Assembly (NCBI RefSeq): GCF_020150455.1
Contig: NZ_CP083740.1
Span: 6,097,001 to 6,161,000 of the forward strand
Origin: Bremerella sp. TYQ1
GTDB taxonomy: Bacteria; Planctomycetota; Planctomycetia; Pirellulales; Pirellulaceae
Direction of reading: 5' to 3'
DNA length: 64,000 bases
Both the position numbers and the translations under genes were made by a program. Under the pieces are notes generated by a model. The model searched no databases. It saw nothing but the letters and a program-made list of their open reading frames with translations, and had not been told where the DNA came from. Below are positions 18,553 through 27,247 of this stretch, one piece after another (position 1 is the stretch's first letter; each line of letters begins with the position of its first letter).

Positions 18553-19962
18553 ATGCGTTGGCCGTTAATCTATCAAGTCACTCTTCCGCTGACGCTTTGG
18601 ACGTTAGTGACGGTCTTTGCGCTTTCGCTGTTGAATCTGTGGTACGCCCAAACGGAAACCGGCGAGGAGGTCGAAGCGCGCCTGGCGGCGATCAATCAGC
18701 AACTGACCGAGGTACGTTTTCCACTGTCGCAGCCGGTGCTGGAGCAAATTCAAGGACTTACCGGAACACAGTTGGCGGTGACCGATCGGCAAGGGGAGCT
18801 GATTCGTTCGACGACCGAAATCACCCCGGAGGAACTGCTGACACTCTTGAAAGATGACGCCCCAGGCGTGGTCGATCTGAGTGAAGTGATTCAACTGGCC
18901 GGGCAAAGTTATTTCCACAGCACGACAACTTCGCGGTTTTCTGGCAGCGGCGAAGTAACGGTCCATTTGCTATACCCGAAAGCAAATTACGATCGCCGCG
19001 TCGCGCAGTCTTTCTGGCCCCTAATGCTGCTCGGTCTGACTGCGGTTGGACCAATGTTGTTGGTTGCTTCGTTTCTGACGGTACGGATCACACGCCCCGT
19101 AACGCGGCTGCAAAAACAGGTCGACCGGATTGCGGAAGGAGACTTCGTGGAAGTGCCGCCAGGAAAGACCGACGACGAACTTCGCGATCTTTCGCTGGCG
19201 ATCAATCGCATGTCACAGCAGTTGGAGTCGTACGAAACCAAAGTACGCACCATGGAACGTGCTCAGGTTCTCGGGCAGATCGGCGCTGGCTTCTCGCATC
19301 AAATTCGCAATGCGATGACCGGTGGGCAGTTGGCATTGGGGCTGCATCGTTTGGATTGCAGCCAGCCTGATTGCGAGAGCCTTCAAGTTGCCCAGCGGCA
19401 GATGGCGATGGTGGAACACATGGTGCAGTCAATGCTGCGATTGGGGCGGAAACAGGGTATCGAGCATCGCGAGATCGACGTCCCGCAGCTGATCGAGAAT
19501 ACCGTTTCGATGGTCGAACCTCAGGCCCAGCATCATCAGCTGGCGATTCGGCAGTCCGTCAATCTACCGGCGGGGATGACGATTACCGGTGATTTTGTTT
19601 TGCTGCAAACGTGCCTGATGAACTTGCTGCTCAACGGGATCGAAGCGTTGCAAACAGCCCACGCGGTACCAGGGTACGTAGCAGAGAAGGGGAGCCGAAA
19701 GGACGATTTGACGATCGAGGCGGTCACGCACGAAAACGAAAAATGGATTACAATCCGAGTATGCGACGAGGGAATGGGCCCGTCAGAAGACGTCGCGGAT
19801 CAGCTGTTCGAGCCTTTGGTGACGACCAAACAGGAAGGAACCGGGCTAGGGCTTCCGGTGGTCCGCGAGATTGTCGAACTGCACGGGGGAACGATTGAGT
19901 GGTACCGAGTCGATGGGAAAACGTGCTTTCATATCACCCTTCCTCGCGCAGAGTCTGAATAG
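18553..19962 (+). CDS. Sensor histidine kinase (NtrB/HPK4-like) with HAMP domain
   Basis: 469 aa. TM1 (about 5-30), an extracytoplasmic sensor of roughly 120 residues, TM2 (about 155-178), HAMP (178-230), DHp and HATPase domains. The H-box reads GAGFSHQIRNAMTG with phospho-acceptor His249; the residue after it is Gln250 where most kinases have Glu. The ATPase has LLNGIEAL (N-box), CDEGMGP (G1), LFEPLVTTK (F-box) and GTGLGLPVVREIVELHGG (G2), so nucleotide binding looks intact. The regulator gene begins 6 bases after its stop, so they form a cognate pair. The signal sensed is unknown. Confidence 0.93.
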   Translation: MRWPLIYQVTLPLTLWTLVTVFALSLLNLWYAQTETGEEVEARLAAINQQLTEVRFPLSQPVLEQIQGLTGTQLAVTDRQGELIRSTTEITPEELLTLLKDDAPGVVDLSEVIQLAGQSYFHSTTTSRFSGSGEVTVHLLYPKANYDRRVAQSFWPLMLLGLTAVGPMLLVASFLTVRITRPVTRLQKQVDRIAEGDFVEVPPGKTDDELRDLSLAINRMSQQLESYETKVRTMERAQVLGQIGAGFSHQIRNAMTGGQLALGLHRLDCSQPDCESLQVAQRQMAMVEHMVQSMLRLGRKQGIEHREIDVPQLIENTVSMVEPQAQHHQLAIRQSVNLPAGMTITGDFVLLQTCLMNLLLNGIEALQTAHAVPGYVAEKGSRKDDLTIEAVTHENEKWITIRVCDEGMGPSEDVADQLFEPLVTTKQEGTGLGLPVVREIVELHGGTIEWYRVDGKTCFHITLPRAESE

Positions 19963-19968
19963 TCGTTC

Positions 19969-21387
19969 ATGGCAAATATTCACGTAATTGACGACGAATC
20001 GAGCGTTTGCTGGGCCATCGAAAAACTGGGCACCAAGCTTGGGCACGAAGTTCGTGTCGCTTCAACCGCCGAACAAGGACTCGACTTGTTGGAAGAGAGT
20101 CGGCCTGACTTGATGTTCCTGGATGTCCGTTTGCCTGGCATGTCAGGTCTAGAGGCGTTGCCGAAAGTCAAAGAGATCGCCCCTGGTACTCCGGTCGTAT
20201 TAATCACGGCGTTTGGCGACTTGGAGGTGGCCGTCGAAGCGGTTCGGCAAGGGACGTTCGATTACCTCGTCAAACCATTCTCTGTTGAAGACATTCAAAC
20301 GGTCATCGATCGGGCATTGGCTCAGCAGTCGGAAAAGATCGAGGTTCGCCCTGAAACGGTCTCGGCCGACTTGGTCGGGACTTCGCTGGCCATGCAAGAA
20401 GTATTCAAGCGAATTGCATTGGCAGCCAGCAGTGTCGCGCCGATTGTGATTCAAGGAGAAAGCGGTACCGGGAAAGAGCTCGTCGCCCAGGCCATTCATC
20501 GATATGGCCCTCGCTATGAAAAGCCGTTTGTGGCGGTGAATATCGCGTCGCTGGCCCCCTCGCTGATTGAAAGCGAACTGTTTGGCCATGTCCGGGGAGC
20601 GTTCACGCATGCGATTCAAGACAAGCCGGGCTTTTTGCAACAAGCCAGTGGTGGCACGCTGTTTCTGGACGAAGTTGCCGAGATTCCGCTACCGACCCAA
20701 GCCAAATTGCTGCGGGCATTAGAGCAGCGGGAAGTGGTTCCTGTCGGCGGATCGGTAGGCGAAAAGACCGACTTCCGCATCGTGTGTGCTTCGCATCAAG
20801 ACCTCTCGGCTTGCGTCAAGCTAGGGACGTTTCGGCATGACTTGCTGTTTCGCTTGAATACGTTTCGCATCGATCTGCCACCGCTCCGGGAACGCCGGGA
20901 AGACATTCCGCCGCTGGTTCAGCACTTCCTGCATTTGCTGGAAAAGGAGTACCAACAGCCGTTACGGATTGCTTCGGCCGCCCTGGAAGAATTGAAGAAG
21001 CGTCCCTGGTACGGCAACGTTCGTGAGCTGAGAAATGCGGTGGAGCATGCCCAGATTTTGGCTCGTAGCGGGACGATTGAAGTCGATCATTTGCCCCCTC
21101 CGGTCGAAAAAGCGTGGTTCGATCGTGACTCTCAGGATGGGGGTTCCGCGGAAAAACTAGCCGACGACATTCGAGATTGGACCAAAGAAGAGCTGAAAAA
21201 CGGCGAATCGGAAAATTTGTGGGCTCGATTTCAATCCTTGGCGGAAAAAGAGATGCTCAAAGAGCTTCTCGACCAATGCGACGGGCAATATTTGGCAATT
21301 GCTCGAATTTTAGGTATCCATCGAACCACCGTAAAAAAGAAGTGCGAACAGTACGGACTCCTTTCCCCTGACCAGAAAGATGATTAG
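19969..21387 (+). CDS. Sigma-54 type response regulator (NtrC family)
   Basis: 472 aa: receiver (1-120, phospho-acceptor Asp52, switch Thr80, Lys102), AAA+ domain (about 133-370) and a Fis-type HTH at the C-terminus (YLAIARILGIHRTTVKKKCEQYGLL). Walker A is GESGTGKE (163-170) and Walker B LFLDEV (231-236). The sigma-54 contact loop, normally GAFTGA, reads GAFTHA (210-215). The linker before the HTH is long and acidic (about 375-425). It is translated right behind its kinase. By family it would drive sigma-54 promoters from upstream sites; I found no convincing sigma-54 promoter in the 98 bases before the next gene. Confidence 0.93.
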   Translation: MANIHVIDDESSVCWAIEKLGTKLGHEVRVASTAEQGLDLLEESRPDLMFLDVRLPGMSGLEALPKVKEIAPGTPVVLITAFGDLEVAVEAVRQGTFDYLVKPFSVEDIQTVIDRALAQQSEKIEVRPETVSADLVGTSLAMQEVFKRIALAASSVAPIVIQGESGTGKELVAQAIHRYGPRYEKPFVAVNIASLAPSLIESELFGHVRGAFTHAIQDKPGFLQQASGGTLFLDEVAEIPLPTQAKLLRALEQREVVPVGGSVGEKTDFRIVCASHQDLSACVKLGTFRHDLLFRLNTFRIDLPPLRERREDIPPLVQHFLHLLEKEYQQPLRIASAALEELKKRPWYGNVRELRNAVEHAQILARSGTIEVDHLPPPVEKAWFDRDSQDGGSAEKLADDIRDWTKEELKNGESENLWARFQSLAEKEMLKELLDQCDGQYLAIARILGIHRTTVKKKCEQYGLLSPDQKDD

Positions 21388-21485
21388 GCTGGAATCAACC
21401 GTTTACGAAAATGCGCATGTTTGAGCATGCCAGAGACCTCGTATCGCTGGCCGCTCGACGAATTTAACCGGCTGATTACTTCGCT

Positions 21486-24125
21486 ATGAAATCACTTTCT
21501 CTGATCGCATTGTTCGCCGCCGCTTGCTTGGTTTCGGTGGTGAACAGCTCGTTGGCTTGGGCCGAAGAGGCCTTCTGTACTTGTCGCTACTGCGAGTCGC
21601 ACGCCGCACGGCTGGGATTTGGCGTCGATCTTGGGGGCGACGGTCCTCATTACGCCCCAGTTCGCAAAGTAGATGTTCAGCACATCAAGTTGGATATCAC
21701 GCCAGACTTCAAAAAGCGAACCGTGGGTGGAAGCACAACCATCCGGTTTGTGCCACTTCGCAAGCCGCTCGACGTGTTGAAGCTGGACGCGGTCGATCTT
21801 TCGATCACAAGCGTGGAAGCCTCGACTCCAGTAGATCAGTTCGACAGTACCAGCTCTGACTTGACGATTGCGTTTGCAGAGCCAATTCCGGTCGGTCAAG
21901 AAAGCTGGGTTACGATTGAGCATCATTGCCAACCGCAAGGTGGTTTCTATTTCCGTACCGCCGAGATGGGGTACCCTGAAGAAGATACCCACTGCTGGAC
22001 GCAAGGCGAATCGCACTACGCGCGGCAATGGTTCCCTTGTTTCGATTACCCGAATGAAAAGTCGACCACCGAGGTGATCTGCCATGTGCCGTCCGATATG
22101 ACGGTCGTATCCAACGGGCGAAACCTGGGAGAAAGCATCGACCCGGAAACGAAGCTGAAGTCGGTGCATTGGCTGCAAGAGAAGCCGCACGTGAACTACT
22201 TGATCTGCGTAGTCGCTGGCTACTTCGACAAGCTGGAAGATCGCGCGGGAAACATTCCGCTTGGCTTCTACAGTCAGCCGACTCTTTCGCAGCATGCCGC
22301 TGGTTCGTTCCAAGACACGGCTTCGATCATGGCGTTTTACCAAAAGGAAATCGGTGTCGCTTACCCGTGGCATAAATACGATCAAGTAACTATTCGTGAC
22401 TTCATTGCCGGGGGAATGGAAAACACGACGATCACCACGCTGACGCACAATACGATCTTCACTCCAGCGACCGAGAACATCCGTTCGTCACGCGGTCTCG
22501 ACGCCCACGAACTGGCTCACCAGTGGTTCGGCGACTATGTAACGTGCGAAGACTGGAGCCATTTGTGGCTTAACGAAGGTTTCGCGACGTACTACACCCA
22601 TTTGTATGAAGGGGAAAAGTTCGGCCGCGACGCGACGTTGTATGGACTTTACCGAGACGCCACAAACCGCGTGCTGCCACGTGGAGCGAACGACAAGCGT
22701 CCGATTGTCTGGAAGAAATACCGCAACGCTGGCGATCAGTTCGACTACCGCGCGTATCCCAAGGGAAGCTGGGTGCTGCATATGCTCCGCAGCCAGATGG
22801 GGGAAGAGCTCTTCCGAGAAGCGATTCAAAGCTATTTGAAAGAGCACGGTCTGACGACCGTCACCACGCCGGAATTGCAAGCCGCGATTGAAGAAACCAG
22901 TGGCCGCACGTTCGATCGCTTCTTCGATCAGTGGGTATATCATGCCCGACACCCTGACTTGAAGATTCGCTACCGCTTCGATCCAAAGTTGTCGCTTGCT
23001 CAGATCACGTTGGAGCAAACACACAAAGTGGACGACGACGTGATGTTATTCAACTTCCCCGCCACGTTTGCATTTTTATGCGACGGCGAAATGGTGCTGC
23101 ACACTGAAGACATCACCGAAGCCAAGCATGACTTCTACGTCTCGCTGCCAGCCAAGCCCGAAATGGTGCAATTCGATCCAGAGTACACGCTGTTGACCAA
23201 AGTCGACTTCGACAAGCCAGAAGACTTGTGGATCAGCGAACTGGAAAACGCCGAGCGTGCCACCGGACGTATCTTGGCCATCGAAGCATTAGCCAAGAAG
23301 AAGTCGCACAAAGCGATTGAAGCGATTCAAAAGGCACTTGAAAACGATTCGTTTTACGGCGTGCAAGTTGAAGCGGCGGAAGCTCTCGGTAAGATCAACT
23401 CGACCGAGTCGCGTGAAGCCCTTCGCAAAACGGCAACGCCGAAAGATGCCCGTGTCCGCTTAGCTTTGGTAAAAGCGATCGTTGGGGAGTATCAACCGGA
23501 ACAGCTGGACGAACTTCTGAAAGCGGCCCAGGCCGAACAGAACCCTGCGATTGTCGCCGCGTGGATCGATGGCTTGGCGAAGTACTCCGACGAATCGGTT
23601 TCCGATTACTTGCGAGCTTCGATCAAAAAAGAATCGTTCCGCAATGAAATCGCAGAAGCCGCCGTCGACGCGATGCAGAAGAGTGGCTCGTCGCAGTACG
23701 TGACATTGCTTTCGGCTCAGTTGGAAGACAACGCACCACAGTACACGATGCGGGGACTTTCCAAGCTCCTCAAAGCACTCGCAACGCTAAGCGGCGACGA
23801 CGAGAAGCTGGCTTCGCTCAAGCTGATTGCCCCTCACTTGAACGATGCTCGTCCAGAAATTCAAAAAGGTGCCATCGAAGCGTTGGGTAAGCTCGACGCA
23901 GAAGAGGCCCGACCGATCCTCCAGTCCTACGCCGACGCTTCGCTCAACGAAGAACTGTCCAAAGCAGCAAGCTCCGCCTTGGCAGCCCTAACGAAAGACG
24001 AAACGGCCCAGCCCAAAGAGCTAATCGAGCTCCGCAAGCAAATGCAAGACCTCGAAAAGTCGAACGACTCGCTGCAAAAGAAGCTAGAGGAGTTGGAGAA
24101 GAAGCTGGAGGCTACTGAAGGTTAG
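21486..24125 (+). CDS. M1-family metallo-aminopeptidase with HEAT repeats, secreted
   Basis: 879 aa. Signal peptide (about 1-26) and then a small cysteine cluster, CTCRYC (near 32-37). The M1 catalytic domain has the exopeptidase motif GGMENTT and the zinc site HELAH (His341, Glu342, His345) with the third ligand in WLNEGFATYY. Residues from about 570 on are alpha-helical HEAT-like repeats (KSHKAIEAIQKALENDSFYG, VQVEAAEALGKINSTESREA), and the last 30 residues form a Leu/Glu/Lys coiled coil. It likely trims peptides outside the cytoplasm. It lies 98 bases after the regulator gene; whether it is a target is unknown. Confidence 0.92.
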   Translation: MKSLSLIALFAAACLVSVVNSSLAWAEEAFCTCRYCESHAARLGFGVDLGGDGPHYAPVRKVDVQHIKLDITPDFKKRTVGGSTTIRFVPLRKPLDVLKLDAVDLSITSVEASTPVDQFDSTSSDLTIAFAEPIPVGQESWVTIEHHCQPQGGFYFRTAEMGYPEEDTHCWTQGESHYARQWFPCFDYPNEKSTTEVICHVPSDMTVVSNGRNLGESIDPETKLKSVHWLQEKPHVNYLICVVAGYFDKLEDRAGNIPLGFYSQPTLSQHAAGSFQDTASIMAFYQKEIGVAYPWHKYDQVTIRDFIAGGMENTTITTLTHNTIFTPATENIRSSRGLDAHELAHQWFGDYVTCEDWSHLWLNEGFATYYTHLYEGEKFGRDATLYGLYRDATNRVLPRGANDKRPIVWKKYRNAGDQFDYRAYPKGSWVLHMLRSQMGEELFREAIQSYLKEHGLTTVTTPELQAAIEETSGRTFDRFFDQWVYHARHPDLKIRYRFDPKLSLAQITLEQTHKVDDDVMLFNFPATFAFLCDGEMVLHTEDITEAKHDFYVSLPAKPEMVQFDPEYTLLTKVDFDKPEDLWISELENAERATGRILAIEALAKKKSHKAIEAIQKALENDSFYGVQVEAAEALGKINSTESREALRKTATPKDARVRLALVKAIVGEYQPEQLDELLKAAQAEQNPAIVAAWIDGLAKYSDESVSDYLRASIKKESFRNEIAEAAVDAMQKSGSSQYVTLLSAQLEDNAPQYTMRGLSKLLKALATLSGDDEKLASLKLIAPHLNDARPEIQKGAIEALGKLDAEEARPILQSYADASLNEELSKAASSALAALTKDETAQPKELIELRKQMQDLEKSNDSLQKKLEELEKKLEATEG

Positions 24126-24150
24126 ATCTAAGTTTGATCCATTGAAATAG

Positions 24151-24189
24151 AAAAAGACGTTGGCTTAATTTGGCCAACGTCTTTTTTTG
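24151..24189. terminator. Bidirectional intrinsic terminator
   Basis: AAAAAGACGTTGGC (24151-24164) pairs with GCCAACGTCTTTTT (from 24173), leaving an 8-base loop; the flanking A-run and T-run make it work in both directions. It sits between the M1 aminopeptidase (plus) and the minus-strand tRNA gene and is the strongest terminator in this window. Confidence 0.9.
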
Positions 24190-24194
24190 TAAAG

Positions 24195-24267
24195 TGGAGC
24201 TGATCGGGATTGAACCGACGACCTCTGCATTGCGAACGCAGCGCTCTCCCAGCTGAGCTACAGCCCC
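24195..24267 (-). tRNA. tRNA-Ala (anticodon CGC)
   Basis: On the minus strand a 73-base cloverleaf starts GGGGCTGTAGCTCAGCTGGG. The acceptor stem GGGGCTG/CAGCTCC has one G-T pair and the discriminator is A. The D-arm is GCTC/GAGC, the anticodon arm CTGCG-TTCGCAA-TGCAG gives anticodon CGC, and the T-arm is GTCGG-TTCAATC-CCGAT. The 3' CCA is not encoded. CGC reads GCG alanine codons. The bidirectional terminator begins 6 bases downstream of its 3' end. Confidence 0.95.
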
Positions 24268-24337
24268 TGAAGGTTGAATTTATTTTAGGTGGCGATTCTG
24301 GGGTCGTCCAGGAAGTTTGCCTGGTGATTCGTGTTGG

Positions 24338-25756
24338 TTAAAAGGCGTTTTCGCCGATGCCTTGGCTGTTGCGGAATGCTTTGATGTGGGCTTCTGAGCC
24401 TGACTCTTCTGACAGTTTATCCCAGGCCTGGGCCGCTTCCAGCCAGATTGGTTCAATGTCGTTACCATTGGCCTGCATCGTTTTCTGCAATGCCTCACGG
24501 ACGACGTCTCGGTAGGCCTCCCGATTGGGGATGCGGATCGCCGAGAGGTGGTGCGGAGCTTGGAGCCGTTCGATGCTGACCTGAGCGTATTGCCGCAGGG
24601 CCGTGCCAGGCAGGCCGGTTGGCATCCACGCTTCCGCCATTGGTAAAGAGGAGACGCGGCACAAAGTGGTTCGCTGGGAAGCAGGTGAAATCAGGCTGAT
24701 CATCTCGGGGCCGGTCAGTTCCGCCAATAGGTTTGCGGCATTGATCGTTTGCCCGGAAAGAGCCGAGACGGAACCGACCATGCCGGAAGTGGATAGCAGG
24801 GGGATCGATTCGGCCTGGTTGCCCTGACGTGGAATCCACTGGTTTTCAGGCGTCTGGTACGTTTCCGTCGAGCCAGGAAGGGGAGCGAAAAGAATGTCTT
24901 CCGGCACCGAGTCAGGCACGATCGTATGCTTGTTGATCCAGCCGATCGCCATGAAGGACTTGCCGGAAAGAAATGCTTCGGCCGAAGCTTTCGGGTCAAG
25001 CGAATTGTATTCGTTGGGGATCGTTTTAGCGGTTGCTGCCAGTTCTTGGGCTGCTTTGGTAAAGCATGGCAGGTTGATGCGGGCCTTGCCGGTGGCAAAG
25101 TCGAAGTAGGTCGACAGATTCTCGCCATGTTTGACATAAGCGGCACTGCGTGCCAGCCAAAGGCTTGGTAGATAAGCACTGTCGAGCGGTTCCAACGTCG
25201 CGGCCGCGATCGTGTCGCTTTGGTTTAGCAGGTTGCTTTTCTGAATCTTATCGACCGCGTCGGCGTATTCCTGCCAAGTGGTGGGGACTTCTAAATCAAG
25301 CTGCTGCAGTAAGTCGGTACGGACCATCAGCATTAGGACAGGGCTACCGAGCGGCAACGCATACGGTTTGGCTCCCCAGCGTGTTTCGGTTTGAAGAATT
25401 CCGAGGGTAATGTCATTCAGTTGCAGTGCCTCGTTGCCCAGTGTTGCCGACGGAACGGGGACAATCCAATCTCGCTCGATCAATTCGCCCATCAAAGCTG
25501 GTGGGTAGATCAGAAGATCGTTTGTAAATCGTTTTTGGTTCAGCAGCACTTCTTCCGTGACGACATCGACGACAATCTCTTCTTCGGACCGTGCGGAAAG
25601 TTCTCTTCGGATGACTTCCGCTAGACCTTCCTCACCTACGATGGTGACGGAAAGGGGAGGCGTTTTGACTTGGGTAGGTTCCTTTTCGGCTGTATTGTTG
25701 CAGCCCAGGAAAGTGCCGAATGCGAGGAGAAGCAGAAGGGAAGTGCGAAATGTCAT
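24338..25756 (-). CDS. Extracellular solute-binding lipoprotein (ABC type)
   Basis: 472 aa. A lipoprotein signal ends in a lipobox with Cys near residue 19 (TFLGCNNTAEKE). The body resembles cluster-B/sugar-type binding proteins: PLSVTIVGEEGLAEVIRRELS at the start, YALPLGSPVLMLMVRTDLL, VPTTWQEYADAVDKIQ, and a later AEAFLSGKSFMAIGWINKH. No permease or ATPase gene is nearby, so it is an orphan binding protein or has been recruited for sensing. It is followed on the same strand, 70 bases on, by the tRNA gene. Ligand unknown. Confidence 0.8.
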   Translation of the reverse strand: MTFRTSLLLLLAFGTFLGCNNTAEKEPTQVKTPPLSVTIVGEEGLAEVIRRELSARSEEEIVVDVVTEEVLLNQKRFTNDLLIYPPALMGELIERDWIVPVPSATLGNEALQLNDITLGILQTETRWGAKPYALPLGSPVLMLMVRTDLLQQLDLEVPTTWQEYADAVDKIQKSNLLNQSDTIAAATLEPLDSAYLPSLWLARSAAYVKHGENLSTYFDFATGKARINLPCFTKAAQELAATAKTIPNEYNSLDPKASAEAFLSGKSFMAIGWINKHTIVPDSVPEDILFAPLPGSTETYQTPENQWIPRQGNQAESIPLLSTSGMVGSVSALSGQTINAANLLAELTGPEMISLISPASQRTTLCRVSSLPMAEAWMPTGLPGTALRQYAQVSIERLQAPHHLSAIRIPNREAYRDVVREALQKTMQANGNDIEPIWLEAAQAWDKLSEESGSEAHIKAFRNSQGIGENAF

Positions 25757-25923
25757 GAGATCTTCTTACGACCATCAAGGAGTCACGGCATGTTTGCGAA
25801 CCCGCATCGTAGTCGTATTGCGCGAAGCCGACAATCGCTTGAGGCCGCGTTGCGGCGAACCTTAAGAAAGTAGAGCAGAATCGCGAACCACGTTATCGCT
25901 GGCGTCGTAATACCGTTTCGCAG

Positions 25924-26427
25924 CTATCCTTCGGGGAATTGCCGACAGAACTCGTACAGTGCCATGCAAGTCGCCGTCGCAGCATTGTAGCTGAATGGCA
26001 TTCCATAGACAGGAATCTCGACGGTGGCGTCCAGCAGCGGCAGGATGTCGTCGGTGATTCCGAGCCGTTCGTTCCCGATGACGAGTACGGTTTTGCGTAC
26101 GAACGGGAAGTGGTGAATGTTCTGCGAGTTGGTTGTCTGTTCCAGTCCGACGAGGGTGTAGCCCTCTTTCTTTAGGTCTCTTAAGACCGGCGGCAAGCTG
26201 CGATGACGCGAGATCGGGAGTTTCTCGGCGCCGTCGCGAGCGATCTTGGGATCGATTTTTACGTTGCCGCAGACAACCACTTTGCTGATAGCGCAGCAGG
26301 AGGCGGCTCTGACAATTCGCGAGACATTCACGTTACTGCGCATCGGACAACATGCCACGATCAGTTCGCGAGGCTGATCCAAAGCGGTAGGTGGTTTGTG
26401 CCGGAGATGCTCGAAATCGGAATCCAT
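25924..26427 (-). CDS. TrmH-family (SPOUT) RNA methyltransferase
   Basis: 167 aa from ATG 26427; an in-frame GTG at 26526 would add 33 basic residues that do not look like family sequence. The SPOUT motifs are clear: motif 1 NVNVSRIVRAASC, motif 2 VLVIGNERLGI and motif 3 VEIPVYGMPFSYNAATA, which form the trefoil knot that binds SAM. By family it would 2'-O-methylate a ribose in tRNA or rRNA; length and sequence do not settle the target. It is divergent from the thioredoxin-like gene. Confidence 0.88.
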   Translation of the reverse strand: MDSDFEHLRHKPPTALDQPRELIVACCPMRSNVNVSRIVRAASCCAISKVVVCGNVKIDPKIARDGAEKLPISRHRSLPPVLRDLKKEGYTLVGLEQTTNSQNIHHFPFVRKTVLVIGNERLGITDDILPLLDATVEIPVYGMPFSYNAATATCMALYEFCRQFPEG

Positions 26428-26551
26428 GGCAAGTTGGCTTAAAACGGCGCCCCTGTTGCTTGGGCCCCTTCGACTGCGATACAAACGAGTTGCGGAAGAT
26501 CCTTTCGGATATCGTAATGCGTACACCTAAATTAAGGGAGCGGGGCGGAAC

Positions 26552-27154
26552 ATGAATATGCGTTGGTTATGGCTCGGCATGTTAGTGGTGGGTATAGGTT
26601 GCGAAAAAGGTTCGCAGCCAGCGATGACTCCTCCCGTTGCTCCAGGGCCGGTGGTTGAAGTTGCTGAGGAGGAAACCCCTACGGAAGTAACGACCAAGGT
26701 AATGGACCACGCAGGCATTCAAATGCTCGTCGAGTCGTACCGAGGTAAAGTGGTTGTTGTCGATTATTGGTCGACCGATTGCCCTCCCTGTATTAAAGAA
26801 CTGCCAGGCCTCGTGCAGCTTTACGCGGCCCACTCTCCAGATGATGTGAAATGTATTACGGTCAGCTTGGATTACATCGGACTGCCCGATGAAGGTCCCG
26901 AGACGTACAAAGACAAAGTGATGCCAATCCTTCAGTTTGTCGGGGCGACGTTTGACAATGTGATTGCCGCGGACGATTCAGAAACGATGCTGAAGAAACT
27001 AGACCTGGCGGCACCTCCAGCGGTTTACGTTTATGGCCGCGATGGCAAACTGGCCAAACGGTTTGATAACGAAGAAGCTGCCAGCGAAGAGGAGGGTTTC
27101 ACTTACGATGACGACATTAGCCCGCTGGTCGCGGAATTGGTGAAGCAGAAGTAG
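26552..27154 (+). CDS. TlpA-like thioredoxin-fold lipoprotein
   Basis: 200 aa. The N-terminus MNMRWLWLGMLVVGIGC is a lipoprotein-like signal with Cys17, though the residues just before it are an imperfect lipobox. A proline-rich linker leads to a thioredoxin fold with redox motif CPPC (VVDYWSTDCPPCIKELPGL) and a cis-proline region APPAVYVYGRDGKL. It is expected outside the cytoplasmic membrane as a thiol-disulfide oxidoreductase, probably a reductant. A terminator follows 26 bases after its stop. Confidence 0.9.
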   Translation: MNMRWLWLGMLVVGIGCEKGSQPAMTPPVAPGPVVEVAEEETPTEVTTKVMDHAGIQMLVESYRGKVVVVDYWSTDCPPCIKELPGLVQLYAAHSPDDVKCITVSLDYIGLPDEGPETYKDKVMPILQFVGATFDNVIAADDSETMLKKLDLAAPPAVYVYGRDGKLAKRFDNEEAASEEEGFTYDDDISPLVAELVKQK

Positions 27155-27180
27155 TTGGTGGCTTCACCGTCAAGAAATAA

Positions 27181-27218
27181 AAGAAGGCTGCCCGAGGACA
27201 CGTTCAGGCAGCCTTCTT
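27181..27218. terminator. Bidirectional intrinsic terminator
   Basis: AAGAAGGCTGCC (27181-27192) and GGCAGCCTTCTT (27207-27218) form a perfect 12-bp stem with a 14-base loop. It lies between the convergent thioredoxin-like gene and the ArsR-family gene. The stem itself supplies the short A and T tracts. Confidence 0.85.
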
Positions 27219-27247
27219 GCGAGCCTCATATTGAGGAGTGAAGGAGC

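Noticed and set aside
21388-21485. Sigma-54 promoter before the M1 aminopeptidase
   Set aside because: No TGGCAC-N5-TTGC-like pair in the 98-base gap.
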